Shown one piece after another: positions 47,829 to 57,629 of a stretch of 64,000 nt of DNA; position 1 is the stretch's first letter; each line of letters begins with the position of its first letter. This stretch comes from Winogradskyella eckloniae. Its GTDB lineage: Bacteria > Bacteroidota > Bacteroidia > Flavobacteriales > Flavobacteriaceae. The notes below the pieces were generated by a model. That model was not told where the DNA came from and ran no database searches. It saw only the letters and a program-made list of their open reading frames with translations. The stretch spans positions 1 to 64,000 of the forward strand of contig NZ_JABRWP010000007.1 in NCBI RefSeq assembly GCF_013249045.1, read 5' to 3'. Both the position numbers and the translations under genes were made by a program.

Positions 47829-47836
47829 TATATTTG
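47829..47836 (+). promoter_or_regulatory. -7 element upstream of the export genes
   Basis: Plus-strand TATATTTG is a perfect TAnnTTTG match, with the ATG of the Wza-like gene 23 bases downstream. A separate promoter would let export genes be expressed apart from the glycosyltransferases. Confidence 0.6.
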
Positions 47837-47858
47837 TCCCTCATAAATATTTAAAATA

Positions 47859-48620
47859 ATGTTAAAGTACTTTTTTTGTTTGCTAGGCGTTATGCTCTTA
47901 TTTTCTTGTACGAGTAAAAAAGAGATTCTTTATCTACAAGATGTGGATCAATATTCTAATAAAGAAATTACTTATGTTAGTTCAAAAATACAGCCTAACG
48001 ATGTGTTAAGAATTAATGTAGGTGCGTTAATACCAGAATCTGCTATACCATATAATAAGTCAACTAATGGTAACGGAAGTGTTGGTAGTCTTGATATCAT
48101 GCAATTAGATGGGTATTTAGTGTCAGAAAACGCAACGATTAAGTTTCCTGTTTTAGGTTTAATTTCAGTTGAGAATATGACAACTCAGCAATTGTCAGAA
48201 TATCTAAAACAAGAATTAGAGGAAGGCGATCATTTAATAAACCCTTCAGTTGATGTACGTTTAATAAATGCTAAAGTCACTATTTTAGGCCAAGTTAATC
48301 AACCTGGAACGTTTAGCTTTACGGAACAGAATATCACCTTACTGCAAGCATTAGGTTATGCTGGTGATTTAACGATTAATGGAAAGCGAGAAGATATAAA
48401 AATTATTAGATACGAAAACGGTATACAACAGATAGCACATATAGATTTAACGTCTGCAGACTGGTTAAACGGCCCATATAGTTTTATAAAACCCAATGAT
48501 ACAATAATTGTAGATCCAAATAACCCAAAGGTAAAAAGTGCCGGGTTTATTGGTAATGTTGGTACTGTTATTTCTGTAGTGTCTATATTATTATCAACAG
48601 TAGTTTTAATTTCAAAATAA
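47859..48620 (+). CDS. Wza-like polysaccharide export lipoprotein
   Basis: A 253-aa outer-membrane-directed lipoprotein. The signal peptide MLKYFFCLLGVMLLFSC ends in a lipobox with the cysteine at residue 17. Residues about 40-130 form the polysaccharide export domain (VLRINVGAL, IKFPVLGLI) and about 135-180 a SLBB domain (VTILGQVNQPGTFSF). A C-terminal hydrophobic stretch (VGTVISVVSILLSTVVLI) would cross the outer membrane or anchor it. The Wzc-like gene starts one base after its stop. Confidence 0.9.
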   Translation: MLKYFFCLLGVMLLFSCTSKKEILYLQDVDQYSNKEITYVSSKIQPNDVLRINVGALIPESAIPYNKSTNGNGSVGSLDIMQLDGYLVSENATIKFPVLGLISVENMTTQQLSEYLKQELEEGDHLINPSVDVRLINAKVTILGQVNQPGTFSFTEQNITLLQALGYAGDLTINGKREDIKIIRYENGIQQIAHIDLTSADWLNGPYSFIKPNDTIIVDPNNPKVKSAGFIGNVGTVISVVSILLSTVVLISK

Positions 48621-48621
48621 G

Positions 48622-50958
48622 ATGAGTCAGGTTACAGAAAGTAGTTATAAATCCGATTCAGATAGAGGCGAATTTATTAAGAAAGAAATACAAAAGTATT
48701 TGCAGTATTGGCCTTGGTTTATACTGTGTGTTGTTTTAGCCCTTGTAACTGGTTATATGTATTTGAGATATACACCAAAAGTATACACGGCAAATGCTAA
48801 AATTAAAATATTAAATAAAACAAAAGGTTTAGAATTACCATCTTCTGCATTTGTATTTAATCGCTCTAATATCAATCTTGAAAATGAAATAGAGATACTT
48901 AAGTCATATCGTATTATTGAAAACGTGGTAGATCGTTTAGATTTAACCATGCGATTTTATGAAGAAGGGAATGTTTTAACTACTGAAGTTAATCAATTAC
49001 CATTTAGCATTACCAAAACAATTAGTAATGATAGTATTTATGTAAGTTCATCTTATGTAATAGAGGTTAAACCAAATGAATTTGAAGTAACACCATCAAG
49101 TACAGGACGGACTTTAGTATTTCCGGATTTTAATTCAACTAAAACAACGCACAATCTACCTTTTGAACTAAGTTTATATGACGAGATCAAAGTAGATCAG
49201 CTTGTGGGCAAATCTTATATTGTTAAGTTTTCTTCAATTTCATCTGTAACTAAAGGATTAAAAGGAAGTGTTGGCGTAGGCGTTTTAGGAAAAAATAGTG
49301 ATTTACTTCAATTGAATTTTAGTAGTCAAAGTAAATTAAAAAATGAACGTGTATTAAATACGCTTATAGATGTATTTAATGAAGATGGAATTAGTGATCG
49401 ACAAGATATCTCAAGACGTACCATTGATTTTATTGATAAAAGATTTAAGTTATTAGCTAGAGAGTTAGACTCTATTGAATTAGGTATTCAAGATTATAAA
49501 CAAGATAATAATTTAATCACTATTGAATCAGATGCTCAATTGGGAATTACTCAAAGGACAATATCTGAAGAAGAATTGTTTGCATTAGAAAATCAAATGA
49601 TGCTCACCAAAATGTTACAGGAGTCTATAGAGCATCCAAACTCTAATACGGACTTATTGGCGGCAAATATTGGTCTAAATAATGCTAGTGTAAATGGCTT
49701 AGTGGATAACTATAATACGCTGGTATTAGAGCGTGATAAGTTCGTTACAAGCGCCGGAAAGAATAATCCTAATGTCATTATATTAGAATCAAAATTAAAG
49801 GAAGTTAAATCTAATATTTACGCTTCCATTGATTCTTATTCTAAACAATTAGAAGCGAGTAAGGCGCAGTTATTGAGAAAAAACCGAAAGTTTTCATCTC
49901 AAGTATATAGTTTACCTGCAAAAGAAAAAGCAATTGTAGATATTGAGAGGCAACGTGAAATTAAGCAAAGTTTATATCTCTTTTTACTTCAGAAAAGAGA
50001 GGAAGCGGCAATTAATCTCGCTATAACGGAACCATCAATTAAAGTTGTAGAATATGCAATTTCTGCAGGGCCAGCAATTTCTCCAATTCCTAGAAGTGTA
50101 TATTTATTGGCATTATTGTGTGGGTTGTTAATTCCAATTGCCGTTATTTATGTAAAACACTTATTAGACACAAAAGTAAAAGGAAGAGATGATGTCATAG
50201 AAAGAAATGCGAAAACGCCAATTGTAGGTGAGTTACCAAGAGTAAAAGATCAACAGTTAATATTTAGTAACCCTGAAGATAATTCAGTACAAGCTGAGGC
50301 TTTTAGAATTTTAAGTTCTAATGTTGATTATATTTTACCTCCTAAAATTAAAGATAAGGGAAGGATTATCTTTAGTACATCAACAATTAAAGGAGAAGGT
50401 AAAACTTATGTTAGCATAAATTTATCCCTGTCTTTATCTAGTATTAACCGAAAAGTGTTATTGATAGGTGCAGATTTAAGAAACCCGCAGATACATACAC
50501 ATATCTCAGTAGAGAAACATAAGCCAGGATTATCTAATTATTTACATGACTCAGATTACGATTGGAGAGAAGCATTAATAAAGGGATTTGAGAAACATCC
50601 TAATCATGATATTATTTTATCTGGAAGCATTCCTCCAAACCCAGCACATTTATTAACTAACGGTCGTTTTAAAAAATTGTTAGAGGAAGCACAGTTAGAG
50701 TATGACTACATCGTTGTAGATACGGCTCCAACGATTTTGGTTACAGACACCATGCTTATTTCTCAATTAGCAGATGCGACCATCTATTTGGTACGTGCAA
50801 ATTATACAGAGAAAAATCTTTTAAACTACTCTAAAGATTTGTTTGAGTCTGGTAAATTAAAGAATATGGCGTACGTATTAAATAGTGTAGATACCAACAA
50901 ATCTTACGGATACGGTTATAACTATGGTTATAACTACGGTTATGGAAGCAAAGAATAA
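48622..50958 (+). CDS. Wzc-like polysaccharide co-polymerase / tyrosine kinase
   Basis: A 778-aa inner-membrane protein that controls chain length and export. TM1 is at about 33-51 and TM2 at about 493-511, with a long periplasmic coiled-coil-rich part between. The cytoplasmic kinase has the Walker A loop (STSTIKGEGKTY), A' motif LIGADLRNP with Gly where many BY-kinases have the first Asp, and Walker B VVDTAP. The C-terminus (50896-50955) is a tyrosine cluster (SYGYGYNYGYNYGYG), the usual autophosphorylation site. A separate tyrosine phosphatase is not in the window. Confidence 0.93.
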   Translation: MSQVTESSYKSDSDRGEFIKKEIQKYLQYWPWFILCVVLALVTGYMYLRYTPKVYTANAKIKILNKTKGLELPSSAFVFNRSNINLENEIEILKSYRIIENVVDRLDLTMRFYEEGNVLTTEVNQLPFSITKTISNDSIYVSSSYVIEVKPNEFEVTPSSTGRTLVFPDFNSTKTTHNLPFELSLYDEIKVDQLVGKSYIVKFSSISSVTKGLKGSVGVGVLGKNSDLLQLNFSSQSKLKNERVLNTLIDVFNEDGISDRQDISRRTIDFIDKRFKLLARELDSIELGIQDYKQDNNLITIESDAQLGITQRTISEEELFALENQMMLTKMLQESIEHPNSNTDLLAANIGLNNASVNGLVDNYNTLVLERDKFVTSAGKNNPNVIILESKLKEVKSNIYASIDSYSKQLEASKAQLLRKNRKFSSQVYSLPAKEKAIVDIERQREIKQSLYLFLLQKREEAAINLAITEPSIKVVEYAISAGPAISPIPRSVYLLALLCGLLIPIAVIYVKHLLDTKVKGRDDVIERNAKTPIVGELPRVKDQQLIFSNPEDNSVQAEAFRILSSNVDYILPPKIKDKGRIIFSTSTIKGEGKTYVSINLSLSLSSINRKVLLIGADLRNPQIHTHISVEKHKPGLSNYLHDSDYDWREALIKGFEKHPNHDIILSGSIPPNPAHLLTNGRFKKLLEEAQLEYDYIVVDTAPTILVTDTMLISQLADATIYLVRANYTEKNLLNYSKDLFESGKLKNMAYVLNSVDTNKSYGYGYNYGYNYGYGSKE

Positions 50959-51058
50959 AATTTAGGAGCTGTATAGGTATGCCATGAGCTGATAAATGTC
51001 ATTTTTTTTAAAGCCTATGTGATTTACTTTTATTAGTGAATTATAAAACGTAGAAAAC

Positions 51059-51478
51059 ATGACTTATGCTATCCCAATTTCCAAAATAATGACTAAAGAT
51101 ATCATCGCTTTAAACAGAGATGATGATTTAGAAAAAGCAGAATTACTTTTTAAAAGACATAAAATAAGACATATTCCTATTGTAAAAGAAGAGGTTGTTT
51201 TAGGTATGTTAAGTTATACTGATTTGCTACGCATTAGTTTTGCGGATGCCGTAGATGAAGGAGAAACAGAAGTAGATTCCTTGGTTTATAATATGTTTAC
51301 TATAGATCAAGTAATGGTGAAAAATGTGGTAACAGTATCCTCAAATACTTCAATAAAAGCAGTTTCTCAAATTTTAGCAGAAAAGGAATTTCACGCCTTG
51401 CCAGTAGTAGATAATGGTATTCTTGTTGGTATCGTCACTTCGACAGACTTAATTAAATATTTAATTAAACAACTATAA
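51059..51478 (+). CDS. Two-CBS-domain protein
   Basis: A 139-aa protein with two CBS domains (about 1-65 and 75-139), each with the pattern IMTKDII or VMVKNVVTV, then PIVKEEVVLGMLSYTDL or PVVDNGILVGIVTSTDL. CBS pairs bind adenine nucleotides and often act as regulatory modules. No catalytic domain is attached. It lies 100 bases after the Wzc-like gene on the same strand and converges with rpe; a link to the polysaccharide genes is uncertain. Confidence 0.88.
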   Translation: MTYAIPISKIMTKDIIALNRDDDLEKAELLFKRHKIRHIPIVKEEVVLGMLSYTDLLRISFADAVDEGETEVDSLVYNMFTIDQVMVKNVVTVSSNTSIKAVSQILAEKEFHALPVVDNGILVGIVTSTDLIKYLIKQL

Positions 51479-51497
51479 GAATCACCTTCATATCGCC

Positions 51498-52160
51498 TTA
51501 TTGATTGGCTAGGTCTTTTAGATTTTTTATCGTAGCAGTTGGATTGTCACTTTTAAAAACATGGCTACCAGCAACAAAAGTATCTGCGCCAGCCTCAACT
51601 AATTGTTGTATGTTTTTATCGGTAACACCACCATCAATTTCTATGCGTGTTTCCAAGCCTTGGGCATTAATCATCTTTCGAAGATTTTTTACACGCTTAT
51701 AAGTAATATCTTCAAATTTTTGACCGCCAAACCCAGGATTAATAGACATTAGCAAGATCATATAGCATTCTGGCAAAATGTCTTCTAGTACATTAAGTGG
51801 TGTCGTAATATTAAGTACAATTCCTGCTTTACAACCAGCATCTTTTATTTGTCTTAAGGTACGATGCAGATGTACAGTAGATTCATAATGTACGGTAATA
51901 ATATCGGCACCTACTTTTGCGAATTCTTCAATATAACGTTCAGGCTTTTCAATCATTAGATGCACGTCTAATGGCTTAGTCGCATGTTTTTTTATAGCCG
52001 AAATCACAGGCATTCCGTATGATATATTAGGAACAAAATGGCCGTCCATTACATCAATATGAAACCAATCGGCATCACTATTGTTAACCATTTCAGTATC
52101 ACGTTGAAGATTGCCAAAATCTGCAGCTAGCATGGATGGTGCAATTAATTTAGAAGCCAT
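51498..52160 (-). CDS. rpe: Ribulose-phosphate 3-epimerase
   Basis: A 220-aa TIM-barrel enzyme of the pentose phosphate pathway that interconverts ribulose-5-phosphate and xylulose-5-phosphate. Family motifs: IAPSMLAADF, HIDVMDGHFVPN (metal ligands), DVHLMI, SINPGFGGQKF and IDGGV near the C-terminus. It is the first leftward housekeeping gene and converges with the CBS gene, with only 19 bases between stops. A near -7 motif TACCTTTA sits about 25 bases upstream. Confidence 0.96.
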   Translation of the reverse strand: MASKLIAPSMLAADFGNLQRDTEMVNNSDADWFHIDVMDGHFVPNISYGMPVISAIKKHATKPLDVHLMIEKPERYIEEFAKVGADIITVHYESTVHLHRTLRQIKDAGCKAGIVLNITTPLNVLEDILPECYMILLMSINPGFGGQKFEDITYKRVKNLRKMINAQGLETRIEIDGGVTDKNIQQLVEAGADTFVAGSHVFKSDNPTATIKNLKDLANQ

Positions 52161-52281
52161 TATATGAATTTTAAGTTGCGGTAAAGGTAATTAATTTAAC
52201 ACGAAATTTATGAATAATCTGGCTGTAACAACCAATGTTTTTTCGTCTATATTTAAAAAAGAAAAAAGGTTATAAAAAAAT

Positions 52282-52308
52282 GAACCCACGGTAATCAGCC
52301 GTGGGTTC
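52282..52308 (-). terminator. Intrinsic terminator of rpoD
   Basis: A perfect 10-bp GC-rich stem GAACCCACGG (52282-52291) and CCGTGGGTTC (52299-52308) is followed on the minus strand by ATTTTTTTAT. It lies about 80 bases after the rpoD stop. Confidence 0.88.
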
Positions 52309-52387
52309 TTTCATCAATCAAAAAACGAACAGTTATGTTTGTAACTGTTGTTACCTTCATTAGATTAGTCGTAATAATTTACTCAAC

Positions 52388-53251
52388 CTAACCTAAATAT
52401 GTTTTTAATATTTTACTTCTAGAGGTATGCTTTAAACGTCTAATAGCTTTTTCTTTTATTTGTCTTACACGCTCTCGTGTTAAGTCAAAAGTCTCTCCAA
52501 TTTCTTCTAAAGTCATTGGGTGTTGACTTGCTAAGCCAAAATATAAGCGAATGACATCGGCTTCTCGTGGTGTCAATGTTTCTAACGCTCGTTCAATCTC
52601 AGTACGTAAGGATTCATGTAATAATTCCCTATCAGGATTTGGCGACTCTCCACTACGTAATACATCATATAAATTGGAGTCTTCTCCTTCAACTAATGGC
52701 GCATCCATACTGACGTGACGACCAGAGTTCTTTAAAGACTCCTTAACGTCATTTATGGTCATATCCAATTCTTTTGCAATTTCTTCTGCAGAAGGTGGAC
52801 GCTCATGACTTTGCTCTAAAAATGCAAATGTCTTATTTATTTTATTAATAGATCCAATTTTATTTAACGGTAAACGAACAATTCGCGACTGTTCTGCCAA
52901 TGCTTGTAAGATAGATTGTCTTATCCACCAAACCGCATAAGAAATAAATTTAAATCCACGGGTTTCATCAAAACGTTGGGCTGCTTTTATTAGACCTAAA
53001 TTACCTTCATTAATTAAATCTGGTAATGTTAATCCTTGATTTTGGTATTGCTTAGCTACAGATACTACGAAACGAAGGTTAGCCTTAGTTAACTTTTCTA
53101 AAGCAATTTGGTCACCAGCTTTAATACGCTGAGCTAATTCTACTTCTTCATCTGCAGTAATAAGATCTACTTTACCAATTTCTTGTAAATATTTATCTAA
53201 CGATGCAGTTTCTCTATTGGTTACCTGCTTGGTAATTTTAAGCTGTCTCAT
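52388..53251 (-). CDS. rpoD: RNA polymerase primary sigma factor
   Basis: A 287-aa sigma-70 factor. It has region 1.2 ([19 protein letters not shown]), region 2 ([50 protein letters not shown]), region 3 and region 4 with the helix-turn-helix [20 protein letters not shown]. Region 1.1 is missing, as is usual for Bacteroidota primary sigma factors, which recognise TTG/TAnnTTTG promoters like those seen in this window. Transcribed alone, with a strong terminator. Confidence 0.96.
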   Translation of the reverse strand: MRQLKITKQVTNRETASLDKYLQEIGKVDLITADEEVELAQRIKAGDQIALEKLTKANLRFVVSVAKQYQNQGLTLPDLINEGNLGLIKAAQRFDETRGFKFISYAVWWIRQSILQALAEQSRIVRLPLNKIGSINKINKTFAFLEQSHERPPSAEEIAKELDMTINDVKESLKNSGRHVSMDAPLVEGEDSNLYDVLRSGESPNPDRELLHESLRTEIERALETLTPREADVIRLYFGLASQHPMTLEEIGETFDLTRERVRQIKEKAIRRLKHTSRSKILKTYLG

Positions 53252-53419
53252 TCAATTTTAGATTTGTGCAATTTAAGGCAACGCTGTGTTGCACTAATTA
53301 TACGTAAAAATGCATAAAAATGTTACAGAATTATAAAAAAATATTAAATTTTTAAAAGTAAACCATCAATACTTACAATTTAATTCCATTTTATGTGTCG
53401 TTATTCTCGGCAACATTCT

Positions 53420-53524
53420 CTATTCATTAGAGTTTCTAACTAGTTTGCTTGGAGCATTGAGCTCTACTATATTGGGTTGTAATCGTCCTGTTTTTAATGG
53501 CATACCTGACAATTCAAAATACAT
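53420..53524 (-). CDS. Possible 34-aa ORF immediately after the GT2 gene
   Basis: An ATG (53524-53522) directly follows the TAA stop of the GT2 gene with no gap and in the same frame, and opens 34 codons ending TAG at 53420-53422 (MYFELSGMPLKTGRLQ, then PNIVELNAPSKLVRNSNE). Such contiguous stop/start arrangement allows re-initiation. It may be a real small protein, the product of stop read-through, or a remnant of a longer gene. I recognise no family. The rest of 53252-53419 is AT-rich with no other signal. Confidence 0.3.
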   Translation of the reverse strand: MYFELSGMPLKTGRLQPNIVELNAPSKLVRNSNE

Positions 53525-54958
53525 TTAATCCGTTAATTCACGTGTTAACCAACCACGCTTATTTGCAGTCGCAATAGCGTAAGGTGTAATCCAAAATAAA
53601 GCAAAGGTGTACATTATACTATACGAATAGGCCCAAATCCCTTGTGTGGTTTTATATTGACTTGTGAAAAACAAAACGGAAAACGTTGATGCAATTAAGA
53701 TACTAACTAGCGTAGAACCTAAGAACAATAACGGATGAACTACTACAAAAAACAGCATTGAAATTAGTAAAGGATAACTCATTAATATTTTTAAAAACTG
53801 ACTAATAAAAAGGAAACGCGTCCCAGATTTACCGTCATTTCTAAAATTAGTGAAGACATATTTAGCCATTTCTAAATTCTCGCGCACATTACTTCTTCCC
53901 CAACGAATAAACATTTTATACAAGCCTAAGTATTGGTCCGGCACATTGGTATAGGCCACAGCATTTTTTTGAAATAATACATGTTTTCCTTGTTTTAAAA
54001 TCATGTTTGTCATAGCTCTATCCTCACCTATATCAGAAGGTTGTCCCATAAAGGTTTGATTGATCCATTGCGGCAAGCATTTGTGAACAGCCTTACTTCT
54101 ATATGCAGCTAATGCACCAGGAGTACATAATACAGAGTTGAGGTTACTTTCTGCAGAGCGTACAAATTCAAAACTCATTACAAAACTAACGTCGAGCATT
54201 TTTGGGAGGATATCTTTTTTATTATTTAATACCCTAATATTGCCAGCGACAGCTCCACATTGTGGATCAATACTAAATGGACTTACTAAATTTCTTAATG
54301 TTTCTTTGGTAACTATAGAGTCGCTATCTATGGTCACATAAATATCTCCAGTGCCTAAATTAAATCCGCGATAAAGTGCATGACGCTTCCCTTGATTATG
54401 AGGTTGTTGGTAAATTTCTAATCGGTTTCCTAATTTGTTTTTTGCATCGAGCATCCATTCCCAAGTGTCATCTTTACTCCCATCATCTATGGAAATAATC
54501 TGTAACTTATGCTCTGGATAATCACTATTAGTAATACTCATTAATGTGTCCCAAACTTGCTTACCTTCATTATATGCAGGTACAATAACGGTAACTGTAG
54601 GTAATTCATCATCTGAGACGGTTTCAATGGGCTTATATTTGAAATAATTATATGCTTTAAAAATAAAAAACGCCACTTTAAAAATAAATAAGCTTGTTGC
54701 TAAAGTAATAAAGCTGTACCCCAAAGTCGTACTAGTCTTTTTGGCCCTAAATAATTCAAAGTCGTTATGGAATACATATAAAAAGTAAATACCAATCACA
54801 AAAAGTAAAAACGAACTAATAAGTACAATCTTATTGTATGGATTTTCTGTTTTGGATGTACTGTTTAGAAATGAATTGAAATTATGAACTAAGGTTTGTG
54901 TTCTGTTTTTTGTGTTGGTAGAAGATTTTTTTTGATTAGATTTTTTTAGTGATGACAT
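53525..54958 (-). CDS. Membrane glycosyltransferase family 2 (hyaluronan/cellulose-synthase-like)
   Basis: A 477-aa processive-type GT2. Two N-terminal helices (about 42-62 and 82-105) precede the catalytic domain (TVIVPAYNEGKQVWDTL, SIDDGSKDDTW, TIDSDSI as the DxD site, GEDRAMTN as the ED base and a RWGRSN motif near the QxxRW position). About three more helices follow. It resembles hyaluronan or poly-GlcNAc synthases, so it may make a second polysaccharide apart from the Wzx/Wzy locus. No PgaA/B-type partners are nearby. Confidence 0.85.
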   Translation of the reverse strand: MSSLKKSNQKKSSTNTKNRTQTLVHNFNSFLNSTSKTENPYNKIVLISSFLLFVIGIYFLYVFHNDFELFRAKKTSTTLGYSFITLATSLFIFKVAFFIFKAYNYFKYKPIETVSDDELPTVTVIVPAYNEGKQVWDTLMSITNSDYPEHKLQIISIDDGSKDDTWEWMLDAKNKLGNRLEIYQQPHNQGKRHALYRGFNLGTGDIYVTIDSDSIVTKETLRNLVSPFSIDPQCGAVAGNIRVLNNKKDILPKMLDVSFVMSFEFVRSAESNLNSVLCTPGALAAYRSKAVHKCLPQWINQTFMGQPSDIGEDRAMTNMILKQGKHVLFQKNAVAYTNVPDQYLGLYKMFIRWGRSNVRENLEMAKYVFTNFRNDGKSGTRFLFISQFLKILMSYPLLISMLFFVVVHPLLFLGSTLVSILIASTFSVLFFTSQYKTTQGIWAYSYSIMYTFALFWITPYAIATANKRGWLTRELTD

Positions 54959-55083
54959 AAATCTTAATTGTTGGATTGATTAATTAAAATATATGTACGT
55001 TGACAATTACGGTTTAGACTGAATTTGAGATTTATTTAACATATCTTAATTTAGTTGTCCCTTTTCTGCAGTATATAAAAAGA

Positions 55084-55120
55084 CAAAACCCTAAATAGAT
55101 TAACTCTATTTAGGGTTTTG
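55084..55120 (-). terminator. Intrinsic terminator of pnp
   Basis: A perfect 15-bp stem CAAAACCCTAAATAG (55084-55098) and CTATTTAGGGTTTTG (55106-55120) with a 7-base loop; a T-run follows on the minus strand. It lies about 20 bases after the pnp stop. Confidence 0.88.
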
Positions 55121-55141
55121 TGGGTGTAAAAAGAGGATTGA

Positions 55142-57400
55142 TTAATCTTCTTTCTTATCATGTCTAGGTTTACGATCATCACGACGGTTATCGCGTCCAC
55201 GATTATCTCTACCTCTGTTATCTCGTCCACCACGATTATCTCTAGAGTTGTCTCTTGGTGGTCTTTCAACATAACCTTCTGGTTTTGGTAAAATAGCCTT
55301 TCTAGACACTTTCTCTTTACGAGTACGTTTGTCTATACCAAAGTATTTTACATCAAAAACATCGCCCATGTTTACTACATCAGATACATTTTCAGTTCTT
55401 TCCCATGCTAATTCAGAAACATGTAATAAAACTTCGTTTCCTGGAGCTTCAACATACTCTACTACAGCACCAAAGTCTAGCATTTTAATAACTTTAACTT
55501 CGTAAACGCTACCAACTTCTGGCTTAAATAATAAAGAATCTATTTTTGCCATAACAGCATCAATACCTTTTCTTCCAACCCCTAAAATTTCAACGATACC
55601 TTCTTCTGTAACAGGATCTTCATTAATAACAATAGTAGTCTCTGTTTCTTTTTGCATTTCCTGAATCACTTTTCCACCAGGTCCAATTAAGGCACCAATG
55701 AATTCATTAGGAATACGTCTAGATACCATTGTAGGTGCATGATCTTTAACATCTGCATTAGGTGTTTCAATAGTTTCGGTAATTTTACCTAAAATATGTA
55801 AACGACCATCACGCGCTTGTTTTAAAGCATTTACAAGAATTTCGTATGATAATCCTTTAACTTTAATATCCATTTGACAAGCTGTAATACCATCTGCAGT
55901 ACCAGTAACTTTAAAATCCATATCGCCTAAGTGATCTTCATCACCTAAGATATCAGAAAGAACAGCGTACTTACCAGAGTCTGCATCAGAAATTAATCCC
56001 ATGGCAATACCAGAAACAGGTTTCTTTAACTGTACACCAGCATCCATCATCGCCATTGTACCAGCACAAACAGTTGCCATAGAAGAGGAACCGTTAGATT
56101 CTAAAATTTCAGAAACTACACGAACTGTATATGGACAATCATCAGGAACCATACCTTTTAATGCACGTTGCGCTAAGTTACCATGTCCTACCTCACGACG
56201 TGATGTTCCACGAATTGGTCTTGCTTCACCCGTTGAAAAAGGAGGGAAGTTGTAGTGTAAATAAAAACGCTCTTCACCTTCATAAGAAGGCATGTCAATT
56301 TGGTTGGCTTCTCTACTTGTACCTAAAGTAACTGTAGCTAATGCTTGAGTTTCTCCACGAGTAAATATTGAAGAACCGTGTGTTGATGGTAAATAATCTA
56401 CCTCACACCAAATTGGTCTAATTTCATCAGTTTTACGTCCATCTAAACGTAAACCTTCGTTTAAAGTTAAATCTCTAACAGCTGCTTTTTCGGCTTTGCT
56501 GTAATATTTAGAAATTAATCCACCGTAATCGGCTTGCTCTTCCTCAGAGAAAGAAGCAATAATCTCTTCTTTAATTTCGCCAAATGCAGCACTACGCTCA
56601 TGCTTAGCAGAACCTGCTTGAGCAACAGCATATACTTTATCATAAGCCATGTCGTGAATTTTAGCAGCTAAATCTGCATCTTCACGTTCTGGTTCATATT
56701 CTCTAGTTTCTTTTTTACCGAATGCTTCAGCTAATTTTACTTGCGCAGCACATTGTACTTTAATGGCTTCGTGAGCAAATTTAATAGCTTCTGTCATTTC
56801 TTCTTCAGAAATTTCATCCATTTCACCTTCAACCATCATCACAGAATCAGCTGAAGCTCCAATCATCATATCAATGTCAGACTCCTCTAATTGTGCACGT
56901 GTTGGGTTAATGATAAATTCTCCGTTTACACGACCAACTCTAGCTTCTGAGATTGGGCATTCAAATGGGAAATCTGATAGTTGAATAGCAGCAGAAGCCG
57001 CTAAACCTGCCATAGCATCTGGCATAACGTCATCATCATGAGACATTAACTGGATCATTACCTGAGTTTCAGAGTGGTAATCCTTTGGGAATAATGGACG
57101 TAAAACACGGTCTACTAAACGCATTGTTAATACTTCGCCATCACTTGGTCTTGCTTCTCTTTTAAAGAAACCACCAGGATAACGACCTGCAGCAGCAAAT
57201 TTTTCTCTGTAATCTACTGTTAACGGTAAAAAGTCAACATCTGCTTGTTTGTAGTTGGAAACAACAGTACACAAAAGCATACATTTTCCAGATTGAACAA
57301 CCACAGAACCATGTGCCTGTTTTGCTAATTTTCCGGTTTCGATAGAGATTTCTCTACCATCACCAAGGTCTATGACCTCTTTAAATACCTTTGGAATCAT
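55142..57400 (-). CDS. pnp: Polyribonucleotide nucleotidyltransferase
   Basis: A 752-aa phosphorolytic 3'-5' exoribonuclease. Order: RNase PH domain 1 (about 10-145), all-helical linker (about 150-235), RNase PH domain 2 (about 315-540, with [20 protein letters not shown]), KH (about 555-615, [12 protein letters not shown]) and S1 (about 622-690). The last 40 residues are an unusual Arg/Asp/Asn/Gly repeat tail with several RDNRG units (55145-55261). Downstream of rpsO on the same strand, the common bacterial order, but a terminator lies between. Confidence 0.97.
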   Translation of the reverse strand: MIPKVFKEVIDLGDGREISIETGKLAKQAHGSVVVQSGKCMLLCTVVSNYKQADVDFLPLTVDYREKFAAAGRYPGGFFKREARPSDGEVLTMRLVDRVLRPLFPKDYHSETQVMIQLMSHDDDVMPDAMAGLAASAAIQLSDFPFECPISEARVGRVNGEFIINPTRAQLEESDIDMMIGASADSVMMVEGEMDEISEEEMTEAIKFAHEAIKVQCAAQVKLAEAFGKKETREYEPEREDADLAAKIHDMAYDKVYAVAQAGSAKHERSAAFGEIKEEIIASFSEEEQADYGGLISKYYSKAEKAAVRDLTLNEGLRLDGRKTDEIRPIWCEVDYLPSTHGSSIFTRGETQALATVTLGTSREANQIDMPSYEGEERFYLHYNFPPFSTGEARPIRGTSRREVGHGNLAQRALKGMVPDDCPYTVRVVSEILESNGSSSMATVCAGTMAMMDAGVQLKKPVSGIAMGLISDADSGKYAVLSDILGDEDHLGDMDFKVTGTADGITACQMDIKVKGLSYEILVNALKQARDGRLHILGKITETIETPNADVKDHAPTMVSRRIPNEFIGALIGPGGKVIQEMQKETETTIVINEDPVTEEGIVEILGVGRKGIDAVMAKIDSLLFKPEVGSVYEVKVIKMLDFGAVVEYVEAPGNEVLLHVSELAWERTENVSDVVNMGDVFDVKYFGIDKRTRKEKVSRKAILPKPEGYVERPPRDNSRDNRGGRDNRGRDNRGRDNRRDDRKPRHDKKED

Positions 57401-57596
57401 AAATTTTTTAATTCTAATTCTAACCTAAACACCTTGTTGTACGTTAGAAAATTGTTAAACAATGGTCGTTGTGTTGTTGTGTAGTAGTTGTTGTTTGACC
57501 AATGAAAAACTGTTAGTCCTGAATTTGTTTCAGTATCTAGCTTCTTCAATTTTGGTTTTTATACTCGTCCAAAACCGAGTTGTTTTATACCAAAAA
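57401..57596 (-). other. Leader region of pnp
   Basis: About 195 bases between the rpsO terminator and pnp hold several short inverted repeats, for example ATTGTT/AACAAT near 57453-57465, and CAACAA-rich tracts. In enterobacteria the pnp leader folds into hairpins used in autoregulation; a similar role here is a guess. No TAnnTTTG motif was seen, so pnp may depend on read-through from rpsO. Confidence 0.3.
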
Positions 57597-57616
57597 ACCA
57601 CGCTGTTAGGCGTGGT
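57597..57616 (-). terminator. Terminator hairpin after rpsO
   Basis: A 7-bp stem ACCACGC (57597-57603) and GCGTGGT (57610-57616) is followed on the minus strand by TTTTTTGG. It lies 13 bases after the rpsO stop and may allow partial read-through into pnp. Confidence 0.8.
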
Positions 57617-57629
57617 CTTTTTATTGAGA

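Noticed and set aside
55145..55261. Short direct repeats in the pnp tail considered as a CRISPR-like array
   Set aside because: Repeats are codon repeats of RDNRG within a coding frame, with no spacers of uniform length and no cas genes nearby.
55051..55272. 73-codon minus-strand frame over the pnp tail and terminator
   Set aside because: It reads the repeat tract of the PNPase tail in another frame and runs through the perfect terminator hairpin.
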